Part shown: piece by piece, positions 1 to 12,140 of the stretch | How the letters are laid out: each line of letters starts with the position of its first letter | Position numbering within the stretch: position 1 is the stretch's first letter | DNA from: Papaver somniferum | Taxonomy: Eukaryota; Streptophyta; Magnoliopsida; Ranunculales; Papaveraceae | Length of the DNA stretch: 64,000 bases | Assembly: GCF_003573695.1 (NCBI RefSeq) | Contig: NC_039364.1 | Span: forward strand, 237,502,777-237,566,776 | Direction of reading: 5' to 3' | Position numbers and translations under genes: made by a program | The notes under the pieces: model-generated | What the model was told of the DNA's origin: nothing | The model's database searches: none | What the model saw: only the letters and a program-made list of their open reading frames with translations

Positions 1-710
1 CGTTGGTATGTCAAGTTTGGTTGTCATATTTTAGTGAATCAAAACTCATGTTAAGAGTCGCTTGATTATATACTAGAGTCAACATCGTATAGGTTAGCTT
101 GAAAGTATTAGGATATAAGACATTACAAGTATTGCGAAGTCTTGAAGAGGTGAAGAAGCAAGGAGCTACAAGGACAAAAATCATCCTTCTACTTGAGGTT
201 ACTGATATTTGACTTGAACTGTTTCATTCCCTAACGTATCTTTCAAGTCGTGCATATTGAAAACAAAACTGCGAAGCATATTTGAACTCTTGATAGACAT
301 AGTATTAAGGAATACAATACGATGTTTATTGCTTAACCATTAAACTTTGTAGATAAGACATCGCCATAATCATTTGAATGCTATTGTGATTATGTATGGG
401 TATGAGGTGAAGATTTCATCCTAGGGAACAATGTTTTACATGTGTTCTAAAGAAGTAAGTTCATAAACTTGTTTGTGAACCGGAAAGGAAATTGCCAGGT
501 GTTATTGGTTTTGTTATTCATTGCAAATCTTATGAACAACCAATATGTGTGATTGAGTATAACCGCTCACAACTTGTTTGTGTTCTTGGTAGAACTATTC
601 ACAAAGGCCTGACTTATGTATTGGTATGACTTTTATTTGTGAAACCGATATTAAGTAATCACCTGAGATGGTATGATCGGGTTAGTGATTTTATGTCTGA
701 CCAAATATGG

Positions 711-915
711 GAAAGGGGAACCGATCCTAGTAAGAGGTGCAGTACATCACAAAGGGGAACCGATCCTTGTATGGGGTGCAACAAGGTTTATAGCAGAAAG
801 GGGAACCGATCCTATGGACATGTGCAACACGATTTTAGGCAAAGGGGAACCGATCCTATAGACATGTGAAACACATATAAGTTAGATACCATATATATGT
901 GGGGAACCGATCCTA
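711..915 (+). repeat. Tandem-like repeat, five GGGGAACCGATCCT boxes
   Basis: The motif GGGGAACCGATCCT recurs five times (about 715, 754, 800, 844 and 901) at 40-60 base spacing. Partly conserved text (ACATGTGNAACAC) lies between the copies. It lies inside the Copia-type LTR. Short reading frames across it only reflect the repeat. Confidence 0.8.
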
Positions 916-2733
916 GTACGTAGTTAACCGAATTTTGGAAAGCTAGTGTGACTATGCACAATATCACATGGAAGGTAGAACCGAAACTTGTTTTGGTAGA
1001 ACCGTTAAACCCATGATTGTGATTGAATGTTTGTTTGATCATATCGCATAATCGGTTTCAAGGTTGTAAGTGTGAAACAGAACTTAAAAAGTAAGGATGT
1101 CGACATACTTTGAACACGTACTATAAATGTTTATTTCTTTAATTGTTCAAAGGTATTCCTTAATAGCTAAGGGAAGAGAATCCCAGGATCGAAACATAAG
1201 TAAGTTAAGAATATTTTAATTAAGATTATTAATTTCAATTTGTAGGGAAATATAAGAATTAGTAATGTGCATTTACTAATTAGATTTTACGAGAGATTTC
1301 GATCATTATTTTTGGACAGAGCATTTCCAGGAATTATGAAAACCGAATTTGTACTTTAATGAATATCTTGAGAATATTTTCGGTTTTGGAAATTCCTTGG
1401 TGTCCAAACTTCCTAGTTTATAAATACTTGAAGTTTTCCTTTCTAGCAAACTAATCCTTCGTAACAACATACTTCCTCTTTTGTTGTTGTTACTGGTGTA
1501 GCCGCCTATTCGGAGATGAGAGTAACCTAATTAGGAGAAATCTCTTACGGTCTCTCAGTTTAAAGTCTTCTTTGGGATTGAGAAGCTCTAGCGTGTACCG
1601 TTGGTGGGAAACTAGATAATTGTGGTTTATCTTTTGTTTTCGATTGATTCGAATGACTAACAGTGGTTGAAATCTGATTGCACCTAGTTTGTTTATGCTT
1701 GAGAATCTTCTCTTCTGATATAAGATTCACTCAAACTAGTTCAGAGTTTCGACAGGGATCTTTAGACTGTTGTTAGTTCTAAAGACGATCTTGTGATAAT
1801 TCATTGTTAACAGACTCCGTTCTGTGCGTGATTGATCACAAGAGATTCAAGTGATTGTGTGCAGGTTTTTATTGAAGATTTAAGAAGATTTGAAGACAAA
1901 GAAGATATGAAGATCTGACTTGGGGTTTATAATCTTTGGTGTGCACAATACTTGTTTCGGTAAAAGAGGATCCAATTAAAAATCGGTTTATCCTTGTGAT
2001 AGATTGGATTGATTAATTGAGTAGATCGGAATCAACACAATTCTTTAGATAAGAGTGTTGTTGGCTTAATCTTAAACGATTACTTTGGTAATTGAACATA
2101 AGATAGATCTAAGGACCTGACGAAGGAGTTTATGTTAAGATAAACGGAAGAGCCTTTGTCCGACTCATATTACTTGGTTGAAGAGAGTTGATACCAAACA
2201 GATTTGTTGTTCCTTTACTGTTTGGAATACGAACCAAAGGAATTGTTCCAAGTACGTGACATATTTGTAAGTTGGAGGCGTGGGAATACAGACGGAACTA
2301 GGTGAACTATAGTTTTAGTTGTTTGGTCTCAACTATACGAAGTTAGGTGTAATTTTGTATAGTGGCTTAATCCTGAGAGTATTCAATTCTGGACAAGGTC
2401 CCGGGGTTTTTCTGCATTTTCGGTTTCCTCGTTAACAAAATCTTGCTGTGTCATTTACTTTATATTTCCGCATTATAATTTTTTTATTATAATTATATTA
2501 AATTACGCAAACGTTATTTCTTATTTACTTGATAAGTGAATCCTATTGTATTTGGTTAAGTCTGAACCTTTTTATCAAGTAACATACTTCGTTGTTGTAT
2601 TGTCTCGATTTCATATCCATAGACGATCACACGAAGTGTGAACCGATTAGTTGTATTTTCTTGACTTTGTCCATAGACAATCACTTTCGAGAAAGGACTT
2701 ATAGGTAGGAAAAGTTTTAGATTGAGGTATATT

Positions 2734-4591
2734 TAAGGGTGCACAGGAACCGAGCCGGACCGACGGACCGTCCCGGAACCGGTGGAACCGTACCTGTTTT
2801 TGTCCCGAACCGAGGAAGGGGGTACAGGTACCGGTCCAAAAAATAGGAACCGAGGCTAGGGAGGTACAGGTACTCGGCCCTACCCATATCCCGTGCCGAA
2901 CTATACCGAGTGTACCGATCATTTGTGATCGTTAGATTTCTATCTAATCTAACGGTGGTAGATATCTAGTATATATAGGAATGAAGTTAGGGTTAGAAAC
3001 AGAAGTGATTCATTTTCTTTTTCCTTCTTATTCTTCGCCGCTCTCCTGTCCCGAGTCTCCTCCTCCATCACTGTGTTCATAAGAACACACGTTAAACAAC
3101 ACCAAATCCATCACTGTTTGTTTGATTAATTCAATAAGTTAACTAGAAGTCTATAACAGGTAACCAAAATTTCTTTGATTATGATTATTATTGTGAATCT
3201 GTGATGTTTTTATTATTTTTTTTAATTTTGATTCTGATTATTATCTTCCTTTTGTGTGTGTGTTCAGTTAAATTTAAACTGAGGAGTGAATTGGGTACCC
3301 GAAATCTCGATCTGTTTGTTCTGAATCTTCTGATTCCTTAATCATATTATTAGGTAAGATGCAATCTATATCTGTCATCTGTATCATTTAATTTGAGCTT
3401 CATTAGTTTGATTATAAGTTTATAACATAATGATTTGCATGACCAATTCTAGGGTTTTGGATTGTTGTTGCATTTAAACAGCTAAGCTTTGTTTTCTTTA
3501 GAAACATGTTGTGAATTAGTAGTATTGCGACTTATTTGCGTTTTGCAACAATCAATCTTTTGCCCTGTAACCATACATTGTTAAGCAGATGTACATGTTG
3601 CGTTCATTCCCAAGGTGTATCATTGTAGGTTGTTAGTTTCCAGCCATATTATTGATCTCGCATGCACAACTTTTTCTAGTCCTGTAACTCATGTTGCTTT
3701 AACTCCTGTTGAGTATTTTGGATTGTACCATTTTGATGGACATGAATTGTTTGGATAAAGTATATGTTCCATCTTAACCGATTTCTTTTGTCATCTGGAA
3801 TTAGCTGATAATGTCTCCATGTATTTGTCTTTCTGACTTCAACGTTTTGGTTGGCGGTGTCGTAATTGTCTCGGAGTTAATAGTTATCTTTCATGCTGAT
3901 GAATCCTTGTCGTTTGTTTCAGACAACGTCGACTTGGGAACAGCTTGTGGACGATACCACCGTGTTTCATGCCTTAGTATCATTGATCCAGGTGAGACGG
4001 AAATATCATTTGTCTTCATATGTTTACTGAATCTTCTTCTTTTGCCTGACACTTCTTTTTCTTTTCCGTTCTTTTCTCCAGGTGATTCTGATATCATCAA
4101 AACCCTTCCCGGTGACCAGTAAGCGAAGAAAGCTAGCGGATCCAATCGATAGATCCAGAATTTTTCTTGTTTGGGTTGTCTCTTTTTCTATCTAGTATGA
4201 GTTGAGTTATAGTGAAATTGAATCAGGCTATTTCAAATTTTTAAGTCCGAAAGAACACATTAATACTGAATGTTTTTTGGTAGCTGAATCTGAAAGTATG
4301 TTCTTGCACTTTATGAATGTCGTGTGAGACTATTGTTGTGTGTTTTCTTTCTAACATTTCAACCTAGAACTCAATTTGTCTGGAAAAATGACAGGAAAAT
4401 CTGTCTTTGAATTCTGACAGAAAGTACCGATTGGTACCGGAACCGTACCTGGTACCGTACGTGTACCGAATGGTACCGGAACCGAGGTACAAGGTACAAG
4501 TACCGGTCCAAAATTTTGGAACCGAGCCTAGGGAGGTACAAGTACTCGGCCTGGGCAGGAACCGAGCCGAACCGTACCGTGTGCACCCTTA
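2734..4591. mobile_element. Non-autonomous hAT transposon
   Basis: Terminal inverted repeats TAAGGGTGCAC (2734) and GTGCACCCTTA (ending 4591) are flanked by a perfect 8-bp target duplication GGTATATT (2726-2733 and 4592-4599). This is the hAT signature. Both subterminal zones are dense in GGAACCG and GGTACCG boxes (2747-2905 and 4425-4580), the usual place for transposase binding sites. The interior has no transposase; it has UTR-like and intron-like sequence with CAG/GTAA-type junctions, such as near 3158 and 3352. A deletion derivative of an autonomous element or a captured leader is likely. Confidence 0.9.
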
Positions 4592-4619
4592 GGTATATTT
4601 GGGTACCCTCGCATTTTCA

Positions 4620-4817
4620 ACGATTAACGATAATGATGTATTGAAGCGGAGTTGAACGAGGGGGAAAGTTTTCCTCTCTGCAATCGTAGGGGAACAAGAG
4701 AGAAGAGGAGTTACAGTTGAAAAGATATAGTATTACCTCCTGTTCCCCTCCGATTTCAGAGAGGAAAACTTTCCCCCTCGTTCAACTCCGATTCAATACA
4801 TCGTTATCGTTAATCGT
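4620..4817. repeat. Near-perfect inverted repeat (76-bp arms, 46-bp loop)
   Basis: The arm at 4620-4695 is the reverse complement of 4742-4817 with about 4-5 mismatches by eye. A transcript would fold into a long hairpin. The left arm begins exactly where the LTR ends. No protein can be assigned. It may be an inverted duplication of a gene 5' end or a fold-back element. Confidence 0.85.
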
Positions 4818-5058
4818 CGAATCGAATCATCGTTGATTATTCTCTATAAATGACTTCTGATTATATAAGGGCATTAACGAATTCTAATAACCTTTAGGAC
4901 ATCCCTTAACGTTGTATATGCGTTGGGAATAAAAAAGTCGCCCCTAATTCTTTTGGGGTCGCCCCTAAAAATGCCAGGATTCTTTACCCATAAAGAAAAA
5001 ATTTCTTCTTACATTTTTATTTTATTTTGTTTTTAGATATTAAATTTTCCATTACATG
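4818..5058. other. Short unannotated spacer before the LINE
   Basis: AT-rich sequence. A small direct repeat, GTCGCCCCTAA, occurs twice at 4938-4976. Nothing else is recognisable. Confidence 0.5.
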
Positions 5059-5143
5059 AAATGATGCCCTTATATTATTTTGTTGCCAAAGTTACTTATC
5101 AGCTTTGTAACTTTTAAGTCTCAAACTGGAGAGAGAATGCGAC

Positions 5144-5163
5144 AGAGAGAGAGAGAGAGAGAG
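5144..5163. repeat. (GA)n microsatellite
   Basis: About ten GA units in the LINE 5' leader, just before ORF1. Confidence 0.9.
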
Positions 5164-5171
5164 CCGGCTGC

Positions 5172-6651
5172 GATGGGAGGAAAATTATTCCACTGGAGAG
5201 GAAGAGTTTTGAGATCACGGTGGAGACTTTCGGAGATAAGGAGTTGATTAAGATATTGGAGAGAGGGTGGGGAGGAGTAAGGATCTGGATAGCTCTTCCT
5301 AAAAGATTAGTTGTTAGGTTGATTTCCTCTTTGAGAACTTTTCATAAAGGAAAAAACAAAGATTTGTATTATGAGGAGGAAGATGGAGATGCTGTAATAG
5401 GGGTTTAGTTGCAAAACAATAGAGAAGGAGATTATATTAGAATCTCAAGGCATAAAAAGATTGAAGGAGATAAAGGGGGTTAGTATCTGTATTCCTGGAG
5501 GAGACAACAAAAGTTGTTGGTCAATTATGGCTGAAGTTCTGGACTGATTTTTGGAGAAGCAAGGATTGAAGAAGGTGGTGCAGAAGGTGCCTAATGAGAT
5601 TGATTTTCCAAGAGTTTTATTAAATAAGCGAGATGTTGGTTCTTCACAGTTGATGAGGACGGGGTTGGTGGTGCTTTCCCAAAAGCTTAACTGGAATAGA
5701 GTGGCTGTAGCAATCAAAAAAGATCTGGGTATTAAGAGGTACGTTGTCATTGATAATGTTAATAATTTAGAAGGACTGGTACAGTTGCAGGAGGTGGAAT
5801 AGAAGAAACTGTGGAAACCATTGAGGTGGCAGTATGAGGGGGCAGATATTCACTTTACGATCTTTGGTGGTGGTAGTAGAAAGAAGCAGGGTAACACAGT
5901 GGGGGAGTCTGATTCTAGGACGGTTGTGGAGACTAGCAGCAAGAAGGTGGTAGAGAAAGGGCGGAAGAAGAAGGAAAAAGGAGTGTTGTTTGAAGTAAGC
6001 AAAACACATGAATCAATCCATTGGCTCAAAATTAGAGGTTTACATAAATCTAAATGGAATTCATCTTCATTAGCATTCGTTGGCAATCAACTTTCGGCAG
6101 GGGAGTTTGTAAAGATTAGCCCAGAGACGTTAAACCTTGAAGGAGTTCATTATTTTATAATTGCAGGTGCTGGTGATATCAGCCATGTTCCGGCGGTGTT
6201 GGTGACGGAGGTGGAGGATGAGAAGGTGGTGCTGACGACGGAGTGAGATCCTAACTACGAGGAGAAAATTAAGCTAACAGAGCCGGAATATAGACGTGAA
6301 GTGCGGAGATTTGATGTGGCGGTTAAGGATTTTTCAAAAATCAAAAATACAGTGGATGCAGAGCTGGTGGCGCGAAATCAGGAATTAGTTATGGAAAATT
6401 CAAATGGAGATGACTCAGATTCTGCCGTTGAGAGAGCTGACTCATACGAGGCTGACAAGTCTGAAAATGGGAATGTGGTAAATTCGGGTAAATGGGTGTA
6501 TAAACCGAAATGTGTGAATAGGCCTGGATCCGAGACAGGTCAATTAATAGTCTTTGGTCAACATCAGACCGTTGGAAGTTTGAATTTGAATGGTGAAAAT
6601 AACAATGGTTCTCAATCAGAGGGTAACATAATAGAAATGAATGAGGTTGAG
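5172..6651 (+). pseudogene. LINE ORF1, 5' part (frameshifted)
   Basis: ORF1 of the LINE would encode an RNA-binding, Gag-like protein. An ATG at 5172 opens a frame that ends after 25 codons. The conserved-looking frame runs from about 5180 through RGWGGVRIWIALPKRL (about 5259-5310), stops at 5406-5408, and is picked up in other frames at 5551-5800, 5821-6246 and 6301-6654. The end is acidic and Asn-rich (about 6390-6650). The gypsy insertion at 6652 cuts it, and it continues at 13988. At least three frame breaks are visible. Assignment rests on position ahead of the endonuclease and on overall similarity to plant L1 ORF1 N-termini. Confidence 0.65.
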
Positions 6652-7875
6652 TGATGTAGTTTTTACAGTGGTAAATAAAAGGTTCGTTGGTCGGACTTGG
6701 AAAGATATTGATTTTAGACTTAATGAAAAAAAATACTAAAATTAGCAAATAAAATAAAAGAGAATGACAATATTGAGATATTACTGGGAATCAGGATTCC
6801 ACCAAGCTCATGTTTTATGGTTCATATATTAATTCCCAAACAATTATAGCTCCACAAAAATAACAATTATTGACTCTTAATCTTTGCCAAGGTAGATTTT
6901 ATAAAACATTGATTGTAAATGGTAAGCATGAGTTATCAAAACACTTAAGCTAAGCATAACCCATCAAACTAAATCACAACTAATTAATTTAAAATCATAA
7001 TTCAAATTATATTAATGCAAAAGTCTTAAAAATAAATTAATAAAATTACCACATTGATGAACATTGGCTTTCTCCGTCATCCCAGTGATGAGGGTTAGCT
7101 CCTCATGTTGTAAATGAACGCTATAGAAAAAATAGGTAGCATCATATTTATTGATTCAATGTGAAAAAGATACAAAATTTATTGATTCCCACTCACTAAT
7201 AGCATTGCTCGATTACAAGAAATATGAAATAATACTCTCACTATTTTTCTCAATCTCTCCTAAAGAAAAGCTCCCCAAAGATGATTCCATACGACTCCTT
7301 TTATAGTGGGGATTCTGAAATCCTTCCATAATTTTCTACATGAAATGATGTTAGTTTTTTATTTTCTGGCCAATTGAGTGGCGCCATGTGTCAGGGCAAT
7401 ACAAAATCCTCCAATAAAAATATGTCACGTGTCAAATACTGCAGTCAGAATATTCTTTATTTGGGAAATATATCATTTTTAATTAATTCCAACCATAAGG
7501 AATAATATCTTGATTTCCTTCTTTATTTTGCTTATTTTCTTCATTAAACCACATATCTTCAAATATTCTTTAATTATTAATATCTTGCACATGGTCTCCA
7601 CACTTTCACACATGATATGTCACACTTCTACACACTCTGTGGCTTGCTTACCACACTCCCATATCCAAATGATTGCCCAATAATTCTTCATGTTTCCTTT
7701 TGGGCCTAGCCCACTTCATTTACTTCTTTTTGCGAGTAGAATTCCACATTTTGGTCCATCGAGCTTTATTTTCCAAAAATACCTACAAATACACAAAATA
7801 GAAAAAATAAGCACAAATCAAGTACTAACATTACTGAGAATTGAGAACAGAATAGACACGTAAATGTATCTATCA
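6652..7875 (-). repeat. Element 1 downstream (3') LTR
   Basis: 1224 bp, homologous along its length to 12766-13982. On the - strand the LTR starts TGATAGATACATTTACGTG. The next bases inward (7876-7900, read on the - strand AAGTTTGGGGTG) form the polypurine tract. Confidence 0.93.
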
Positions 7876-9394
7876 AATACACCCCAAACTTATTATTTGC
7901 TAGTCCCGAGCAAATCTAATCTAGAAAATAAAATCCTAACTCACTGTCGCAGGCATCGCGATTGTACTTAGCGTGTGCAACAAGCCTTTAAACCCCTAGG
8001 TGCCCTAGTGGCCGAGTTATAGTCTCGGGAGGGTTTACATGAGGTGTACCCACAAAACCTTTACTTCTAAGTTGGTCACAAGTATCCAAAGAGCTATGAG
8101 GACAAACATATTCTCAACCTATCGCCAAGTAACTAGAATGCCAAAGAAATTAAAGGTATCCGCTCAAAAGCTGAATAAAGAAAAGGGGAGACACATCCGC
8201 TATACTGCTAGATAAAGAGATATCCGCTACACAGCTCGATAAACATTATGAGATGCATCCGCTTTACAGCTAGATAAGATTAGGAGAGAGATAAAGATGA
8301 GAGGGACATCTGCTACACAGCTGGACAAATTACGTGTGATGAGTTGAACCAATGTTAGAAAGATCTTGTGCCAGATGGAAAGCGTCCTAACAAAGAAACC
8401 AATATGCATCTCTCTTTGACTCTCTCATAGTGCTCAGTAGAAACAACGTCTTCTTCGGCTTCAACTGTTGATGATAAACTCTTGAACTTAATAGAACCTT
8501 GACAATTAACTCTTCTCTTCGATTCCTTGCTTGAAACTTCCTTATAGATTTCTAATTCCCTATGACCTTATTGAACAAAACTAACAACAAAATTTAAATG
8601 TACATTTTTTTTTTAATTATTATCATTTTTTTTCATTTTCATTTTTTTTTTGAACACAGTAATAACAAGACTAATATTTACATGGACATGAGACAAGGAC
8701 TTTATCACTTGGATATTCACAACTTGTAATATCTTGGTATCATGAACTTCAACAACTTACATCATTTGATTTTATTTGCTCTAATAGCTAAGTCTTCAAC
8801 TTTGATTTTGAATTTTGCTTTTCTTTCTATTGTTGCTTATAAACCTTAAACATCTTCAACTTTCTTCATAGATTTTGATATCGCTCCACTTGTTAATGAT
8901 GATAAGTTTCTACCGAGAGAGAGTCATAATCCAGTAACTAAGACTACATTGTGAGTTTTCTTTGTCTTTTTGGCATTTCCTTTTGACCGAACTATCTGTC
9001 CATCATGGATGGTTAGGTACATCACGATTTCCCTCTAAAAGCTACATGTTCTCTCCTGATTGTCAATGATCTCAATGCATTTTTCTCTAATGTCTCACTA
9101 GAATGTTATCCCTAGCAATTCTAATTTCCATATTTTCGGTGAGAAATAGTATGTAACTTAGCTAACTGGATACTATGTGACACTAGAAGTTTCTCCCTTA
9201 CCCCCAAACTTAAATCTAACATTGTCCTCAATATTCTAAAAATAAAATTAAAAGCATGAACAAGGAGAAACTGTTACCACTTGAAGAAAATGAGATAAGG
9301 AAGGATATTACCTTTTGGCATGAGCATGGGTTACCTCCCATAAGTGCTAAGTTTAAAGTCTTCATCCAGACATCAAATACCACAAAATGGCTAG
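7876..9394 (-). other. Element 1 3' untranslated region with short repeats
   Basis: No open frame. At 8160-8335 an imperfect motif close to ATCCGCTAYACAGCTAGATA recurs about five times. The same region is conserved in gypsy element 2 (16886-18268), including the repeat block (17095-17250) and the text around 8990-9240. Such conservation in a non-coding part suggests a function in RNA packaging, stability or minus-strand events; this is inference. Confidence 0.7.
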
Positions 9395-9733
9395 TCACCT
9401 TTCATAATCATATACCAATAGCCGAAACAACTGTGGTTCAACAACACCAAATAGAGCTGACACAAATATAAGAGACCTGCACTGGATTAGATAAATAAAA
9501 AAAATGAGGACAACCTTATCTAGGGTTTCTAAGGTTTTGTTCAAGACAACTAGATTTTTCTGGGGTGCCCCTTTGGGCTCCATATGAATGTATATAAAAA
9601 CGGGCTCAGCTGAACGACGAGTCTCTAAAACATGGATTTCCTTATAGATAGTATCAGGAGGATCGGGTTGCAGAGTTTGAAGAAACTCAAGTAATACCTC
9701 AGAGGCACAAAGTTTGAATCCCAAGTTAGGAAC
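9395..9733 (-). pseudogene. Element 1 C-terminal ORF with membrane-like segment
   Basis: About 113 codons. It lies in the same frame as the protease ORF, separated only by one TAA (9734-9736), so both were probably one polyprotein. It has a hydrophobic stretch VVLIFFIYLI...LIFVSALFG and ends PQLFRLLVYDYER. The end of the 603-codon ORF of gypsy element 2 matches it (FxQTLQxD, a hydrophobic stretch, then PQLFRLLLYDSTR). The function is unknown. A remnant of the env-like region of Athila elements is one possibility, with no direct support. Confidence 0.6.
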
Positions 9734-10900
9734 TTAAATTAGGGATACATGATTGCATGAATCGTCATTACCCCCAAACTTATGGTAAACAATATCCTCA
9801 AATGGACCAAAACCTATTGGATGGATTCTAGGGTCCATAAGGTCAGCACAATGCCTAGATTCATTTATGGGACGGTCATCCAAATGAACACCATCATCAA
9901 AATCATATAATGGATTATCAAAGAAAGTCTCTCGCAAAGAATTATCGACTTCCTCCAACTCACTGAAGGGTTCCTCAAATAATGGATTTCCAAACATATT
10001 GTCGGATAAAGGATCACAGACTAAAGTGCTAATCATGTTCACCTCTTCTAGGTAATTTATCTCAGAAGACTTAATAACATTAAAAACATTTAGCTCAGTA
10101 GTCATATTACCAAAAGATATGTTCATAAGTCCGGTTCTACAGTTGATGACAGCATTAGAAGTGGCTAAAAATGGCCGACCTAAAATCACCGGTATTTGAG
10201 CACTAGGTACCTGAATAGGTTGGGTATCTAAAACAATGAAATCTACTGGATAAATAAACTTATCAATCTCAATCAGAACATCCTCTATGACACCACGAGG
10301 GACTTTGACAGACCTATCAGCTAATTGCAGTGTCATTTTAGTCGGCTTCAACTCTCCAAGACCTAGCTGAGTATACACATCAGAAGGAAGTAAGTTAACA
10401 CTAGCTCCTAAGTCAAGTAATGACTTATCAACCATGTGATTACCAATCGTACAAGATATGGTGGGGCATCCGGGGTCTTTATACTTAGGGGTTGTTTGGT
10501 TCAGAATGATTGAACTTACCTGACCAACTAAAAAGGATTTCTTATGGACATTAATCTTACGCTTTCTTGTACAAAGATCCTTAAGGAACTTGGCATAAGC
10601 AGGCATTTTCCTGATTGCTTCTAGTAATGGAGTGTTAATGTTCACTTGTTTAAAAATTTCCATTATTTCGTTGAAAGACGATTCTCTCTTGGTTGGAGCT
10701 AACAATTGTGGATATAGGGCTCTAGGCACAAAGGTAGCTTTATCAGGAACCGCATTGGACTCTTTAGAGAATCTATCAGTCTCTTCTTCTATTGTCTCTT
10801 CTTCATGAGTAGAAAGTGGAACTACAGTATGTCCACTATCAGGCATGGCTACCTTATTGTCTACCGTTTTACCACTTCTAAGGGTTGTTATAGAGTTCAC
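9734..10900 (-). CDS. Retrotransposon aspartic protease region (Athila/Tat-like)
   Basis: An open frame of about 389 codons; the displayed start is a GTG and the true start lies upstream in gag. It contains FKQVNINTPLLEAIRKMPAY and CTRKRKI, typical of the gag-protease linker in Athila/Tat elements, then a retropepsin-like core with LLDLGASVNLLP (active site, DLGAS in place of DTG/DSG) and VILGRPFLATSNAVI. The C-terminal part is acidic with a repeated DNPLY/GNPLF motif also found in the ORF of gypsy element 2. It is on the same strand as gag, one frame off. No pol follows. Confidence 0.88.
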   Translation of the reverse strand: MNSITTLRSGKTVDNKVAMPDSGHTVVPLSTHEEETIEEETDRFSKESNAVPDKATFVPRALYPQLLAPTKRESSFNEIMEIFKQVNINTPLLEAIRKMPAYAKFLKDLCTRKRKINVHKKSFLVGQVSSIILNQTTPKYKDPGCPTISCTIGNHMVDKSLLDLGASVNLLPSDVYTQLGLGELKPTKMTLQLADRSVKVPRGVIEDVLIEIDKFIYPVDFIVLDTQPIQVPSAQIPVILGRPFLATSNAVINCRTGLMNISFGNMTTELNVFNVIKSSEINYLEEVNMISTLVCDPLSDNMFGNPLFEEPFSELEEVDNSLRETFFDNPLYDFDDGVHLDDRPINESRHCADLMDPRIHPIGFGPFEDIVYHKFGGNDDSCNHVSLI

Positions 10901-10931
10901 ATGATTGAACTCTTTCTCTCTAGAGGATACT

Positions 10932-12140
10932 TCATGAATTCCTCTGGGATTGGGTAGTGGTTGATTTGGGAACTTTCCCTTTTTCTCTTTCTCTCAAAAA
11001 CTCTGCAATTATACTAACCTGATTTTTTAGCTCTGAAATAGCCTGAGAGTTTTCCTGTAAACCTTTCTCAACCGTTTGCTTAAACACTGCAATGTTATGA
11101 GATAAGATGCTGAGAGACTCTTCTAAGATCATGATTTTTTTATCCGACAGGTTCTGATACTGATCTGTCCCTAAATGGTTCTTAGTATACCCAAAACCCG
11201 AGAGAGTCTGAGAACTACTAGGCTGACCTTGACTCTGGCCCTTAGACCAAGAAAAATTAGGGTGGTTCCTCCAACCAGGGTTATAGGTATCTGAATATGG
11301 ATCAAATCTCTGACAGTTTTCAACCCTAAAGTTGTTATAAAGATCATGGGCTTTCTCTTCATATCTAGCATGGTGTGACCCTTGATTCATTTTTAAGGCC
11401 TCTAGATGCCTAAGAATATCAGACCCATAATCAACTCTATCGACCATATGGACATGATTTCTAGGTATTTCTTGTTCTCTTATAGATGCCCATTGCCTAG
11501 TTTTCTCCGCTAACTCGATAAACTCGTCAAAACAAGCATTTGGGCCCTGATGGTGAATTCTTCACCACTAATTGTTTCTACCTGCATATGGGTTTCACTA
11601 TCAAGGCCCTCATATAAAATTTGGGCCAAGTGGGCTTTTTCAAAGCCGTGATGTGGGCACTGGTATAACAATTCACTAAACCTTTCTACATAATCATGAA
11701 GTGTTTCACCTAATTTCTGCTTGAAGGTTTGGATAGACTGCCTAACAACAACAGTCTTATGGTGTGGGTAGAATTTCTTAACAAATACCTCTACAAAACC
11801 ATCCCAGGTGGTAATTGTTTTAGAAGGGATAAAATGATACCACTCTTTGGCTTTCTCATCGAGAGAGAAGTGAAACAAACGTTACCTAAGCACATCTTTG
11901 GATACATTCGGATAGTTCATTGAGTAGCGAATCATTTCAAAGTCTCTTATGTGGGTATACGGGTTCTCATTCTCTAACCCCCTAAAAGTACGAAGCATGC
12001 CAATAGTATCAGGTCTAATATCAAATTAGACCGTAGAAGCTGGTATAACTACGCCTGGGGTCACGCACTATCCTAGACGGGTTCAAACGATCCCTAAGGG
12101 TTTTGGTTGGCGGGACCTCATCATCATTTTCATTAACCAT
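10932..12140 (-). pseudogene. Retrotransposon gag (Athila/Tat-like), broken
   Basis: A start ATG at 12138-12140 opens an N-terminus rich in Arg and Pro (TLRDRLNPSRIV). The capsid-like core lies at about 11510-11990: GLENENPYTHIRDFEMI, then LFHFSLDEKAKEWYHF, ITTWDGFVEVFVKKFYP and LLYQCPHHGF. These match the Retrotrans_gag family as used by Athila/Tat. The nucleocapsid-like part is at 10932-11447 (YNPGWRNHPNFSW). Breaks: a stop or shift near 12030, an in-frame stop near 11884, a frameshift near 11540 and another at about 10932. It cannot make full-length Gag as it stands. Confidence 0.88.

Larger units (their letters stand above)
1..4619 (+). mobile_element. Copia-type LTR (long, possibly solo) interrupted by a hAT element
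   Basis: No ORF of note lies in 1-2730. The stretch at about 2400-2500 (pyrimidine-rich, cattttcggtttcctcgtt, then an AT-rich tract) and the 3' tip TTTGGGTACCCTCGCATTTTCA (4597-4619 area, ending in CA) look like the 3' part of long plant Copia LTRs, which I recognise from general familiarity and not from a search. A hAT and one copy of its 8-bp target duplication sit just before the tip, so the LTR without it is about 2.75 kb. No primer-binding site follows 4619, so this is a solo LTR or the downstream LTR of an element whose body lies left of the window. The 5' tip is at or just before base 1. Confidence 0.55.
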
